A program made the translations under genes and the position numbers. Of a stretch of DNA of 64,000 bases, positions 50,607 to 60,475 are shown piece by piece. The notes under the pieces were generated by a model. The model was not told the DNA's origin. It saw only the letters and a program-made list of their open reading frames with translations, and did no database searches. Positions within the stretch are counted from its first letter, which is position 1. Each line of letters begins with the position of its first letter. Location of the stretch: the NCBI GenBank assembly GCA_963720695.1, contig CAVRGG010000007.1, positions 124,001 to 188,000 of the forward strand, written 5' to 3'. The DNA comes from UBA668 sp963720695 (GTDB taxonomy: Bacteria; Actinomycetota; Acidimicrobiia; Acidimicrobiales; Ilumatobacteraceae).

Positions 50607-50612
50607 TAGCGT
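50607..50612 (+). promoter_or_regulatory. -10 element of the sensor kinase operon
   Basis: TAGCGT, 8 nt before ATG 50621. Confidence 0.4.
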
Positions 50613-50620
50613 GCTCGCCG

Positions 50621-51796
50621 ATGAAGGTTTCGCGTCCCGTGACCTGGTTGCGAACGCATCCTCGCGCCTCCGACGCGCTCCTGGCCGCCCTCATCACGGC
50701 GATCTCACTGACCTTTCACCTCACCGAGCGGGGTTCGGCCTACCACGAGCCCTCCGTGTGGGGGGCGCTGCTGACGGTTGCGGCCACGGCCCCGATCGCA
50801 TGGCGGCGAAGTCGGCCGCTGGCAGTCCTGGCGACGGTCACCGTCGCGCAGATGATCGGCGAGGCGTTCAACTTCGTCGGTCCTGGGTGGTCGGGTGTGC
50901 TGATCGCCGCGTACACCGTGGGTTCGCTGCGAGGCGGTGCGGTGTTGTGGAGAGTCGCTGCCCTGCTGGCCCCGCTGCTGGTCGCGTTCATCGCGTGGGG
51001 TGTCGTCCGCGGGGACGCACCGTGGCAAGCCCTGATCTCGGCACCGTTGATGCTCGGCGGCGCCTTGGTGGTGGGGGACAACATGCGCCGCCGTCGAGAG
51101 CGGGTGGCCGAACTCGCCGAGCGTGCCGAACGCGCAGAACGTGCGCGGGAGCTGATGGCTCAGCACCATGTTCAGGACGAGCGAGCGAGGATCGCCCGCG
51201 AACTGCACGACGTCGTCGCTCACAGCGTGAGCCTCATGGTCATCCAGGCGGGTGCCGCCCGTCGACAACTCTCCGTCGATCCCGCTCGGGCCGAGACCGC
51301 GCTGGTCACCGTCGAGGAGACCGGCCGGACGGCGATGGCCGAGATGCGTCGGATCCTCGGTGTCCTGCGCAACGACACCGGGTCCGCCGCCCTCGGCGAT
51401 CCGCTGGCACCCCAACCCTCGCTCGCCGCACTCCCCGAACTCGTCCGTGCCTCGTCGGATCTGCCGGTCGAGGTGTCCTCCCGCGGCGACCTCGGTGGGC
51501 TTCCGCCGGGTGTCGAGCTCAGCGCGTACCGGATCGTGCAGGAAGCACTGACGAACGTGCGCCGACACGCCGGGCCGGTGCACAAGGTGCAGGTCACCGT
51601 GGCTCGTGAGACCGACGCGCTCGTCGTCCAGGTCGACGACGACGGCCGTGGCGCGAGCGCGGTGCCGTCGGCGGCGGGATTCGGGATCGTCGGCATGCGC
51701 GAACGGGTTGCGGCCTACCACGGTGACCTGTTCACCGGTCCTCGTAAAGGGGGCGGCTGGCACGTCCGGGCGACGTTCCCGGTGGGCGCGCCGTGA
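50621..51796 (+). CDS. NarL-type sensor histidine kinase
   Basis: 391 residues. Four to five membrane helices (about 15-160) with little outside sequence suggest an intramembrane sensor. A HisKA_3 domain has the phospho-acceptor His196 in ARIARELHDVVAHSVSLM, and the HATPase follows with EALTNVRRHAG (N box) and GFGIVGMRERV (G box). The response regulator gene overlaps by 4 nt (GTGA), so it is the cognate pair. The downstream ABC genes are likely targets. Confidence 0.93.
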   Translation: MKVSRPVTWLRTHPRASDALLAALITAISLTFHLTERGSAYHEPSVWGALLTVAATAPIAWRRSRPLAVLATVTVAQMIGEAFNFVGPGWSGVLIAAYTVGSLRGGAVLWRVAALLAPLLVAFIAWGVVRGDAPWQALISAPLMLGGALVVGDNMRRRRERVAELAERAERAERARELMAQHHVQDERARIARELHDVVAHSVSLMVIQAGAARRQLSVDPARAETALVTVEETGRTAMAEMRRILGVLRNDTGSAALGDPLAPQPSLAALPELVRASSDLPVEVSSRGDLGGLPPGVELSAYRIVQEALTNVRRHAGPVHKVQVTVARETDALVVQVDDDGRGASAVPSAAGFGIVGMRERVAAYHGDLFTGPRKGGGWHVRATFPVGAP

Positions 51797-52470
51797 TCCG
51801 TGTGCTGCTCGTCGACGATCAGGCGATGGTGAGGGCGGGGTTCCGCATGATCCTCGAGACCGAGCCCGACATCACCGTCGTCGGTGAGGCCGGCAACGGT
51901 CGCGAGGCGCTGGAACTGGTGGAGCGGAGCAATCCTGACGTGGTCTTGATGGATGTCCGGATGCCGGTGATGGACGGCATCGAAGCGGCCGGTCACATCG
52001 CCGCCGGAGACGACGCGCCGCGCGTGCTGATGCTCACCACGTTCGATCTCGACGACCACGTGTACGCGGCGCTGCGGGCCGGTGCGAGCGGGTTCCTGCT
52101 CAAGGACGCGTCGCCCGAACAGCTGATCAACGCCGTGCGGGTGATCGCCGAGGGTGATGCACTGCTGGCTCCTTCGGTCACTCGGCTGCTGATCGACGAG
52201 GTGTCGCGCCGGCCGTCCATGGACCCCGCAACTGTCGCGCCGGGGCTGGTCGATCTCACTGATCGCGAGCTCGAAGTTCTTCGGTGCATGGCTCGCGGCC
52301 TGTCCAACTCCGAGATCGCGACCCAGCTCTATCTCGGAGAGGCGACCGTGAAGACACACGTCGGTCGCGTACTGACCAAGCTGGGTCTTCGTGATCGCGT
52401 ACAGGCGGTGGTGGTGGCCTACGAGAGCGGGCTCGTCACGCCCGGAGCACCAGATCCGCCGCTCGGCTGA
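51793..52470 (+). CDS. NarL/LuxR-type response regulator
   Basis: 225 residues. Receiver domain with acidic pocket DD (8-9), phospho-Asp54 (VVLMDVRMP), Thr and Lys (LLKDA) positions; a C-terminal LuxR HTH (LTDRELEVLRCMARGLSNSEIATQLYLGEATVKTHVGRVLTKLG). Starts with GTG inside the kinase stop. Partner of the upstream kinase. Confidence 0.95.
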   Translation: MIRVLLVDDQAMVRAGFRMILETEPDITVVGEAGNGREALELVERSNPDVVLMDVRMPVMDGIEAAGHIAAGDDAPRVLMLTTFDLDDHVYAALRAGASGFLLKDASPEQLINAVRVIAEGDALLAPSVTRLLIDEVSRRPSMDPATVAPGLVDLTDRELEVLRCMARGLSNSEIATQLYLGEATVKTHVGRVLTKLGLRDRVQAVVVAYESGLVTPGAPDPPLG

Positions 52471-52528
52471 CCGACGTCACTCGCAAAGATGATGCCGGAT
52501 GGTGCACTTTCGGGTTACAACAGACCCC

Positions 52529-53272
52529 ATGACTGACTCCAACACCATGACGGCCGCCGCGGGGGCGATCGATGCAGTGAAGATCTACGGCGGCGGCGAC
52601 AGCGAGGTCCGCGCCCTCGACGGCGTGACCGTGAACCTCGAAGGCGGCAAGTTCACCGCCATCATGGGACCCTCCGGTTCTGGCAAGAGCACCTTGATGC
52701 ACTGCCTCGCCGGACTCGACTCACTGACCAGCGGTGCGGTGTTCATCGGCGAGACGTACCTCGCGACGCTGAACGACAAGCAGCTCACCGAGCTGCGGCG
52801 CACTGACGTCGGGTTCATCTTCCAGGCGTACAACCTCGTCCCGACCCTCACCGCGCTGGAGAACATCACCCTGCCCTTGCTGCTCGGCGGGTCGAAGGGC
52901 AATCAGGAGTGGATCGACACGGTGATCGACACGGTCGGTCTCCGCGACCGCCTGAAGCACCGCCCGAGCGAGCTCTCCGGCGGCCAGCAGCAGCGCGTCG
53001 CAGTGGCGCGCGCCCTCGCCAGCCAGCCCCGCATCATCTTCGCCGACGAGCCGACCGGCAACCTCGACAGCCGCACCGGCGCCGAGATCCTCGACTTCAT
53101 GCGTCGCGCCGTGCGCGAGCTCGGACAGACGATCGTGATGGTCACCCACGATCCTGTCGCCGCCAGCTACGCCGACCGCGTCATCTTCCTCGCCGACGGC
53201 AAGGTCGTCGACGAGATGCTCGAGCCGACTGCGGACCGCGTCTTGGACCGCATGAAGCACTTCGGAGAGTGA
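52529..53272 (+). CDS. ABC transporter ATP-binding protein (MacB/LolD type)
   Basis: 247 residues. Walker A GPSGSGKST (47-55), Q-loop FIFQAYNLVP, signature LSGGQQQRVAVARAL, Walker B IIFADEPTGNLDSRT and the H-loop VTHDPVAAS. This is the MacB/LolD family that pairs with FtsX-like permeases. ATG 52529 is preferred to the ATG at 52499, as the family's usual lead-in starts about there; neither has a strong ribosome binding site. The next gene starts 3 nt after the stop. Confidence 0.92.
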   Translation: MTDSNTMTAAAGAIDAVKIYGGGDSEVRALDGVTVNLEGGKFTAIMGPSGSGKSTLMHCLAGLDSLTSGAVFIGETYLATLNDKQLTELRRTDVGFIFQAYNLVPTLTALENITLPLLLGGSKGNQEWIDTVIDTVGLRDRLKHRPSELSGGQQQRVAVARALASQPRIIFADEPTGNLDSRTGAEILDFMRRAVRELGQTIVMVTHDPVAASYADRVIFLADGKVVDEMLEPTADRVLDRMKHFGE

Positions 53273-53275
53273 CCC

Positions 53276-55818
53276 GTGTTCACCCTCACCCTCCGCAATC
53301 TCTGGAGCCACAAGGCCCGCATCCTGCTGACCGCGCTGTCGGTGATCGTCGGCGTGTCGTTCGTGGCTGGTGCATTCATCCTGACGGACAGCTTCGAGAA
53401 GTCCTTCGACGGCTTCTTCAAGGAACTGAACCAGGGCGTCGACTTCCGCGTGCGCGGTGCGGTCGAGTTCGGTGATGCCGCGAGCGGCGACCCGGTCCCC
53501 GCATCACTCGTCGCCCAGATCGAGGCCATCGACGGCGTCCGTGCCGTCGAACCCGGGCTGCAGGGCACGGCCGTCATCCTCAAGGCCGACGGCGATCCCG
53601 TCAGCACTCAGGGCGCTCCCACCCTGGGCGTCTCCTGGACCGGTGAGCAGAGCCTCGGCGGCACCGTCTTGCGCCAAGGCTCGGCACCGAAAGGACCCGA
53701 CGAGGTCGCCATCGACGAGAACACTTCAAGAAGCTCGACATCCCGCTCGGCGGCACCGTGCAGATCGTCGGCGACGCCGGCGCCCAGCCGTTCACGCTCG
53801 TCGGCACCGTCGGTCGCAGGAGCGGCGGTGACAGCTTCTTCGGTGCCACCGTCGCCGCCTTCGACCCGGCCACGGCGCAGACCGTGCTCGGATCCCCTGG
53901 GAAGTACACGAACATCGACCTTGCGCTGAAGGACGGCGCCAACGCCGACGCGGTGCGGGCCGACATCGAGAAGATCCTCCCCGCCGGCACCGAGGTGATC
54001 ACCGGCGAACAGGTCGCGAAGGAGACGTCCGACCAGATCGGGCAGATCGTGTCGATCTTCCGTTGGGTGCTGCTGGGGTTCGCCATGGTGGCGTTGTTCG
54101 TGAGTGCGTTCCTGATCAACAACACCTTCCAGATCATCATCAGCCAGCGCTTGAGGGAGATGGCGCTGCTCCGAGCGATCGGGGCGAGTGGCAGTCAGGT
54201 GCGTCGAATGGTGGTCACCGAGTCGATGATCATCGCCGGTGTCGCGACGGCACTGGGTTTCGTCGGCGGCATCGTCGTCTCGAAGTTGCTGACGGTGATC
54301 TTCAACTCCGCAGGGGCGGGCTTTCCCGACGCGTCCACGGTCATCGCGCCCCGCACGATCGTGGTCGCCCTGATCGTCGGGTTCGGCGTCACCCTCGCGG
54401 CGACGATCGTCCCCGCGATGCGAGCCAGCCGCATCCCGCCGGTGGCTGCCATGCGCCCCGAGCTCGCCGCAAGTCGCGGCACGGCGACGCGCCGCTGGAT
54501 CATCGGCGCTGTGCTCACCGCCGTCGGCGCGGCGCTGTACGTGTGGGGCATCATCTCCCGGCCGGGTGGCACGGCCCAGATCATCCTGCTCGCGGCGATC
54601 GGCGCCGTGTTGGTGTTCCTGGGCGTCACGATGCTGGCCTCGCGATTCGCCTCGCCGGTCAGCCGCCTCCTCGGTGCTCCGATCGCGAAGGTGTTCAAGG
54701 TGCCGGGTCGGCTCGCCGGCCAGAACGCTGCCAGGTCGCCGAGGCGGACGTCGTCGACGGCAGCCGCCCTCATGATCGGAGTGGCGCTCGTCAGCGCCGT
54801 CGGGGTCATCGCCTCGTCGCTGAAGGACTCCCTCACCGAGCAACTCGGCACCTCGATCAAGGCCGACTTCTACTTCAGCGATCCGTCGTTCCAGGGTTTC
54901 TCGTCGCAGTTCTCCGACGACCTGCGTGCCCTGCCCGAGCTCTCCGCCGTCAGCGCGGTTCGTATCGGCGGCGTGTTCAAGGTCGATGGAGGGGAGCGCT
55001 CGCTCGCCGCCGTCGACTCGGACTTCCCCGAGATCATCGACGCCGACCTGCAGTCGGGAAGTTACGACGGCCTCGCCGACAACGGCGTCATGGTGCACAA
55101 GGACCCTGCCCGGGACCTCAAGCTGAAGGTCGGCGACACGATCGACGTGACGTGGAAGAACGGCACCTCCCAGAAGCTCACCGTGCGCGGCATCTTCGGT
55201 GATGCGTCGATCCTCGGCGCCAACTGGATGGTCGACAAGTCGGTGTTCGAGGCCGCCAACCCGTCGAGCAACCTCGACCAGTTCGCCGGTGCCCGCATCG
55301 CCGACGGTCAGACCATCGAGTCCGCCCGCGAGGCGATCAGCGCCGTCGCCGACCAGTACCCGCAGGTGGAGGTGCAGGACCAGGCCGAGTTCCGCCAGAG
55401 CCAGGAGGATCAGCTGAATCAGCTGCTCGCCATCATCTACGGCCTGCTGCTCTTCGCCGTCGTCATCGCCATCCTCGGCATCATGAACACGCTGGCGCTC
55501 TCCGTGTTCGAGCGCACCCGTGAGTTCGGCCTGCTGCGGGCGGTGGGCACCACCCGCCGCCAGCTGAAGCGTGCCGTGCGCTGGGAGGCCGTCATCGTGT
55601 CGGTCTTCGGGGCGCTGCTCGGCCTCGCGGTCGGGCTGCCGCTCGGGGTCATCGCGACCAAGGGGATGCGCAACATCGGCGTCACCACGACGTCGATGCC
55701 GACCGGAACCATCATCGTGGTTCTCATCACGGCGATCCTGGCCGGCATGCTCGCCGCGATCTGGCCCGCCCGGCGGGCGGCGAAGCTCGACGTGCTCGAG
55801 GCGATCGCCACCACCTGA
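53276..55818 (+). pseudogene. FtsX-like ABC permease, one frameshift
   Basis: Two frames (53276 to about 53724, then 53725-55818) together encode an about 847-residue permease. The first frame carries the N-terminal helix and a MacB-like outside domain (SHKARILLTALSVIVGVSFV), the second gives KKLDIPLGGTVQIVGDAG and two FtsX membrane blocks. After codon 53720-53722 (Asn) only AC remains before the conserved TTC AAG, so one base is missing relative to the expected sequence. The paralogue right downstream has the matching stretch in frame (GPDEVALDTLT...FSLGDRV). It may be a sequencing error or a real inactivation. GTG 53276 start. Confidence 0.85.
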
Positions 55819-58358
55819 TGCTGCGACTCGCCATCCGAAGCGTCGCCGCGAGGTGGGGACGACTCGTCCTCACCTCGTTGGCGATCGTCGCCAGCACCGC
55901 ATTCCTGTCGGGCACGTTCATCTTCCGCGACACGATCGAGCGCACGTTCAACGGGCTGTTCGCCAGCGTCTACGAGCGCGTCGACGGGTACGTACAGAGC
56001 GCCAACTCGGTCGAGAACCTCTTCGGGCTCGAGAGCCGGGACCGTCTCCCGGCGTCCGTGGTCGACGAGGTCCGCGAGGTCCCCGGCGTCGGCGACGCAC
56101 AAGCTTCGGTGCAGGGTGATGCCGTCGTCATCGCGAAGGACGGCTCGCCGATCGAGCGCCCGACGGCGCCCACGTTCGGAGCGACCGTCAACGACGGGGA
56201 GCTGTCGGTGTGGAAGGTGAAGGAGGGCCGGCGCCCCTCCGGACCCGACGAGGTCGCGCTGGACACGCTCACCGCTCGCGACGGTGGGTTCTCACTGGGC
56301 GACCGGGTGAAGGTGAACGCCGACAGCGGCGCCAGGACGTTCACGCTCGTGGGCATCATGCAGTACGACGACATCATCTCGCCGGGGAATGCGACCTGGG
56401 CGCTGTTCGACGCGGCGACGGCGAGTGACTTCATCGCCAAGCCCGGCTACATCGACGCAGTGTTGGTGAAGGGCGATGGATCGATCCCACCGGACCAGGT
56501 CGTCGCGAACGTGCGCGCGGCACTCGACCCCAACATCGCCGAGACCCTCACGTCGGCGGAGATCACCGCCCAGGCGCAGACCGAAGTGCAGAAGAGTCTC
56601 AGCTTCCTCACCGTGTTCCTCTCGATCTTCTCGTTCATCGCGCTCGGCGTCGGGATGTTCGTGATCTACAACGTGTTCTCCATCACCGCTGCGCAGCGCC
56701 AACGCGAGAACGCCCTGCTCCGCGCGCTCGGCGCCAGCCGCCGCCAGGTGACCTGGTCGATGCTCACCGAGGCGACGGTGGTCGGACTCGTCGGGTCGCT
56801 GCTGGGCCTGCTCGGTGGGATCGGCCTCGCAGCCGGCATCAAAGCGCTGCTGAGCGCGTTGGACTACGAGATCCCGGCCCGAGGTCTCGCGTTGGAGACG
56901 CGGACGGTCGTCATCACACTCGTCGCCGGCCTCGTGGCCAGCCTCGTCGCTGCACTCGGTCCGGCGATCGGAGCCGGACGGGTCCCGCCCGTCGCAGCGA
57001 TGGGTGACGCCGTGCTGGAGAAGGTCGGCAGCGTCCGTGTCCGGGTCATCGCCGCTGCGGTCGCCGCCATCCTCGGGGTCGCGGCGATCGCCAAGGTGAT
57101 GGCCGGTGGCGATGCCATCCTGCTCGCCGTCGGCGTCGTCGGTCTCTTCGCTGCGGTGCTCCTGCTCGGCCCCGTCATGGCCCGCCCGATCGCTCGCTTC
57201 ATCGGGGCACCCGTGCAACGGATCCGTGGGGTGTCGGGCACGATGGCGCGCGGCAACGTGCAGCGCAATCCGCGCCGTACGGCGCGGACCGCCGCACCGG
57301 TGCTCATCGGTGTCGCGCTGGTCACCGGAGCGACCGTCTTCGCGGCCTCGATCAAGGAGCAGATCCGGGTCGCGGTGGGGGAGTCCTTCGTCGGTGACTA
57401 CGTCATCAACTCCACCAAGGGCGGGTCCGTCAGCCTCGGCCAGGACTTCGTCGACCAGCTGAACCAGATGCCCGAGGTCGGCGTCGCCACCGGTCTCGGG
57501 TTCGCCCGCGGCGTCGCCGACGCCGACGGCAAGCCGGCGTTCGGTGTGGTCGTCGATCCGGCGACGGTGGGCGACCTCATCAAGATCGAGTTCGTGCAGG
57601 GCAGCATCGACGCGCTGACACCGGATGGCGTCCTGATCAGCGAAGGCGAGGCGAAGCGACGAGATCTCTCCGTCGGCGGTGCCCTCGTGCTCCGGATCGA
57701 CGGGCAGCCGCGGCCGCTCACCGTGGAGGGCGTCTTCGTCACCACCGACCTGATCCGAGCGTCGCGCATCTACGACCGCGACACGTTCGTCGACACGAGC
57801 ATCACGACGCCTGCAGGGTTCGTGTCGCTGACCCGCGCTCCAGGAGTGTCCGATGCGCAGTTCCGCGCGGTCGTCGGTGCGGCCGCGGAGGACTACGGCA
57901 TCGGCGAACTGCAGGACAAGGAGCAGTTCATCAACAGCCGAGCCGACCTCGTCGACCGAAGCCTCGCGTTCATCTACGGATTGCTCCTCCTGTCGATCAT
58001 GATCGCCACGTTCGGCATCGTGGTCACGTTGCTGTTGGCCGTCTACGAGCGCCGCCGCGAGATCGGGCTGCTCCGGGCGGTGGGCATGACGAGGGCGCAG
58101 GTGCGCACCACCGTGCGATGGGAGAGCGTGATCACCTCGGTCTACGGTGCGTTCGTGGGTGTCCTGATGGGTCTGGTGCTCGGCTACGTGGTCATCGTCG
58201 CGTTGCGCGACAAGGGCCTCACGGAGTACTCGGTGCCGGTCGGCAACGTCCTGTGGATCATGGTCCTGGCATTCGTCGCCGGGGTCGTCGCCGCGGTCGT
58301 CCCTGCGTGGCGAGCCACCCGTCTCGACATCCTGCGAGCGATCGCGGCCGACGGATGA
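55818..58358 (+). CDS. FtsX-like ABC permease
   Basis: 846 residues, a paralogue of the preceding gene. N-terminal helix (LVLTSLAIVASTAFLSGTF), an outside domain, a first three-helix FtsX block (about 260-395), a central helix pair (about 405-470), a second outside domain and a C-terminal FtsX block (about 720-840) with ERRREIGLLRAVGMTRAQVRTTVRWESVI. Together with the ATPase it forms a MacB-like complex that likely moves a peptide, lipid or lipoprotein, or only transmits force; no MacA partner is present. ATG overlaps the preceding stop by one base. Confidence 0.93.
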   Translation: MLRLAIRSVAARWGRLVLTSLAIVASTAFLSGTFIFRDTIERTFNGLFASVYERVDGYVQSANSVENLFGLESRDRLPASVVDEVREVPGVGDAQASVQGDAVVIAKDGSPIERPTAPTFGATVNDGELSVWKVKEGRRPSGPDEVALDTLTARDGGFSLGDRVKVNADSGARTFTLVGIMQYDDIISPGNATWALFDAATASDFIAKPGYIDAVLVKGDGSIPPDQVVANVRAALDPNIAETLTSAEITAQAQTEVQKSLSFLTVFLSIFSFIALGVGMFVIYNVFSITAAQRQRENALLRALGASRRQVTWSMLTEATVVGLVGSLLGLLGGIGLAAGIKALLSALDYEIPARGLALETRTVVITLVAGLVASLVAALGPAIGAGRVPPVAAMGDAVLEKVGSVRVRVIAAAVAAILGVAAIAKVMAGGDAILLAVGVVGLFAAVLLLGPVMARPIARFIGAPVQRIRGVSGTMARGNVQRNPRRTARTAAPVLIGVALVTGATVFAASIKEQIRVAVGESFVGDYVINSTKGGSVSLGQDFVDQLNQMPEVGVATGLGFARGVADADGKPAFGVVVDPATVGDLIKIEFVQGSIDALTPDGVLISEGEAKRRDLSVGGALVLRIDGQPRPLTVEGVFVTTDLIRASRIYDRDTFVDTSITTPAGFVSLTRAPGVSDAQFRAVVGAAAEDYGIGELQDKEQFINSRADLVDRSLAFIYGLLLLSIMIATFGIVVTLLLAVYERRREIGLLRAVGMTRAQVRTTVRWESVITSVYGAFVGVLMGLVLGYVVIVALRDKGLTEYSVPVGNVLWIMVLAFVAGVVAAVVPAWRATRLDILRAIAADG

Positions 58359-58735
58359 TCGAACTGTCCGAGGCGTTGCACGCGTTCCTCGCCGAGCGGC
58401 ACCTCGCCGTGCTGGCGACGCTCCGCGCCGACGGGTCTGCACACTCGGTGCCGGTGGGTTTCACCTACGCCGACGGCACAGTCCGCGTCATCACCGCCGG
58501 GTCCTCGGTCAAGGCAGCCAACGCCCGACGAGGCGGACGGGCGAGCGTCTGCCAGGTCGACGGCGGGAGGTGGGTCACCCTCGAGGGTGCGGTACGAGTC
58601 CTCACCGACCCGTCCGACGTCGCCGACGCGGTCGCGGCGTACGCTCGTCGATATCGCCCGCCGGCCGCACGCGCCGACCGGGTGGTCATCGAGATCGAGG
58701 TGGATCACATCATGTGCAACAGCGGGTCGAGATGA
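58355..58735 (+). CDS. Split-barrel flavin/F420-binding protein
   Basis: 126 residues. Pyridoxamine-5'-phosphate-oxidase-like split barrel (LHAFLAERHLAVLATLRADGSAHSVPVGFTY, KAANARRGGRASVCQ, WVTLEGAVRVLTD) of the size and pattern of actinobacterial F420- or FMN-binding proteins (Rv1155-like). Cofactor and substrate are unproven. ATG overlaps the permease stop by 4 nt (ATGA). Confidence 0.85.
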   Translation: MIELSEALHAFLAERHLAVLATLRADGSAHSVPVGFTYADGTVRVITAGSSVKAANARRGGRASVCQVDGGRWVTLEGAVRVLTDPSDVADAVAAYARRYRPPAARADRVVIEIEVDHIMCNSGSR

Positions 58736-59151
58736 GCGCGGGCTACTCGGGCACGCCGCTCCCCAAGAAGTTGGGGATCGTCGGCGACGTCGTCTTCACG
58801 GTCGTCAATCCGCCTCCGGGCTTCGACGATCTCCTCGGCGACGTCGGCGATGCGGTTCGCCAGCGGTCACTGATGCCGCCCATCGACGTCGTCGTCGCCT
58901 TCTTCCGCCGTCGCGACCAACTGCTCGACAAGTGGCCAGGGTTCGCCGAGGCCGCCCGACCGGACGGCGGCGTGTGGATCGCATGGCCGAAACGCACGAG
59001 CGGCGTCGACACCGACATCACCGAGGACGTCCTGCGCGCCGAGTTGCTCCCCACGGGCTGGGTCGACAACAAGGTCTGCGCGATCGACGACACGTGGAGC
59101 GCACTCCGTTTCGTGCTCCGGAAGGAAAACCGCCCGCCCTGGAAGCGGTGA
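58732..59151 (+). CDS. DUF3052 family protein
   Basis: 139 residues. SAGYSGTPLPKKLGI at the start and PDGGVWIAWPKRTSG, VDNKVCAIDDTWSALRFVLRKENRP near the end are DUF3052 hallmarks. Function unknown. Its ATG overlaps the previous stop by 4 nt, so all seven genes from the kinase onward could be one operon. Confidence 0.9.
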   Translation: MSAGYSGTPLPKKLGIVGDVVFTVVNPPPGFDDLLGDVGDAVRQRSLMPPIDVVVAFFRRRDQLLDKWPGFAEAARPDGGVWIAWPKRTSGVDTDITEDVLRAELLPTGWVDNKVCAIDDTWSALRFVLRKENRPPWKR

Positions 59152-59175
59152 GACGTTCATCCGTTCCTCGCGACC

Positions 59176-59216
59176 CAGGCCCGAAACCATGCCTCCTGGG
59201 CATTGTTCCGGGCCTG
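59176..59216. terminator. Terminator between convergent genes
   Basis: A long hairpin: CAGGCCCG pairs with CGGGCCTG, then one mismatch, AAC with GTT, and an inner ATGCC/GGCAT. It lies between the DUF3052 and SRPBCC genes and could serve both strands. No T run on the plus side. Confidence 0.7.
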
Positions 59217-59232
59217 CGATGTGGGTGAGGGC

Positions 59233-60141
59233 TCAGAGGCCGTCGGCCATGTCGGCTTCGACGATCGCGCGGTCCTCGTCGTCGGCGATCTTCGTGTCGA
59301 GCGCCGCCTGCCACGCCGTCGTCGCCTCGTCGATCCTCCCCAGCGCCTTCAACGCCCTCGCCCGCGACTCGTGTGCGTAGGCGAGGTCGAAGTCGACGAG
59401 GCCGTGCTGGGTGCACAGGCGCATGCACTCGTCCGCGTAGTGCAGCGACCGCTCGGGCTGCCCGACGAGCAAGTGGACCTTGGCCACCATGTAGGCGCCG
59501 CGAGCGTCGTTCTCCGGACCACGGCCTGTCGCCCTGGCCCAGTGGTACGTCGACGCATACGCGCGCCGGAGCAACTCCTCGTCGCGTTCGGGCGATGCGG
59601 GCTCGCCGATCAACTCCCAGATGCCGTTGTTGCATTCGACGGCCTGGGCGCGATGCCAGTCGCCGGCGGGGTCGTCGCCCCCACCGCCGTCGGAGCCGAC
59701 GGGCGCAGGAAGGTCGTTGCCGGTCTCCAGCAGGGTCTTCATCCCGTCGAGGATCCAGACCCACCCGTCCTTCACGTTGGCCCAGGTGAGCGGGCTGCGG
59801 GCGAGGTCTCCGTGCACCAGGTCGATCCGTGTGAGGTTGTCGCCCGCCATGGTCAGCGACCACTCCACGCGTGATGGTGGCTCCTCTGCCATCGCGGTGT
59901 CGTAGAGCACGTGCCAGGTCTGCACCAACCGATGGGGAGGCTCGCAGACCTCGATGACGCCGTCGACCGCCGGCCGCCCGTCGGCGGTGGTCGTGCGATA
60001 GGAGTGCCCTGCCTCCGGCGACTCGTCGAACGCGGTGCCGTGGAAGTAGCGGCGCGTGAACGCGGGATCGACGATCGCGTTCCACACCCGCTCGATCGGC
60101 GCATTGATGTAGATGCGGTACTGGTGACGGGTGATGGCCAT
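59233..60141 (-). CDS. AHSA1/SRPBCC domain fused to TPR-like helical domain
   Basis: 302 residues. Residues about 1-150 are an AHSA1 (SRPBCC) domain: YRIYINAPIERVWNAIVDPAFTRRYF-type start and LTWANVKDGWVWILDGMKTLLETG. Residues about 165-302 are helical with ARATGRGPENDARGAYMVAKVHLLVGQPERSLHYADECMRL and AYAHESRARALKALGRIDEATTAWQAAL, a TPR-like pattern. The fusion is uncommon in my recollection. The ArsR gene upstream ends 10 nt before its ATG, so they share the promoter with the internal operator. Confidence 0.87.
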   Translation of the reverse strand: MAITRHQYRIYINAPIERVWNAIVDPAFTRRYFHGTAFDESPEAGHSYRTTTADGRPAVDGVIEVCEPPHRLVQTWHVLYDTAMAEEPPSRVEWSLTMAGDNLTRIDLVHGDLARSPLTWANVKDGWVWILDGMKTLLETGNDLPAPVGSDGGGGDDPAGDWHRAQAVECNNGIWELIGEPASPERDEELLRRAYASTYHWARATGRGPENDARGAYMVAKVHLLVGQPERSLHYADECMRLCTQHGLVDFDLAYAHESRARALKALGRIDEATTAWQAALDTKIADDEDRAIVEADMADGL

Positions 60142-60151
60142 GTCGGCTCCT

Positions 60152-60469
60152 TCAGGCGGAACGGGATTCGAGGTCGGTCTGCAGGTCGACGAGCGCCCTC
60201 GTGAACGGCTGGGCGTACTTGCTGATCCACCGATCGGCGACCTGCTGGATGGGTACCGGGTTGAGGAAGTGGAGCTTGGTTCGACCCTGTCGGCGCGTGG
60301 TGATCAACCCAGCGGTCTCCAGCACGTCGAGGTGCTTCATCACGCCGAACCGGGTCATGTCGGGGAAGCGCTCGCACAGGGCCCGCACCGTCTGACCGTC
60401 GGTCGCGTACAACGCATCCAGCACGGCGCGCCGAGTGGGGTCGGCGAGTGCTTTGAAGACGAGATCCAC
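60152..60469 (-). CDS. ArsR family transcriptional regulator
   Basis: 105 residues. ArsR winged helix: VFKALADPTRRAVLDALYATDGQTVRALCERFPDMTRFGVMKHLDVLETAGLITTRRQGRTKLHFLNPVP. No metal-binding Cys pair is visible, so it is of the SRPBCC-associated type that usually senses something else. It is predicted to bind the 60481-60500 palindrome in its own promoter. GTG 60469 lies 6 nt after the -10 element. Confidence 0.93.
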   Translation of the reverse strand: MDLVFKALADPTRRAVLDALYATDGQTVRALCERFPDMTRFGVMKHLDVLETAGLITTRRQGRTKLHFLNPVPIQQVADRWISKYAQPFTRALVDLQTDLESRSA

Positions 60470-60475
60470 GTGGGA

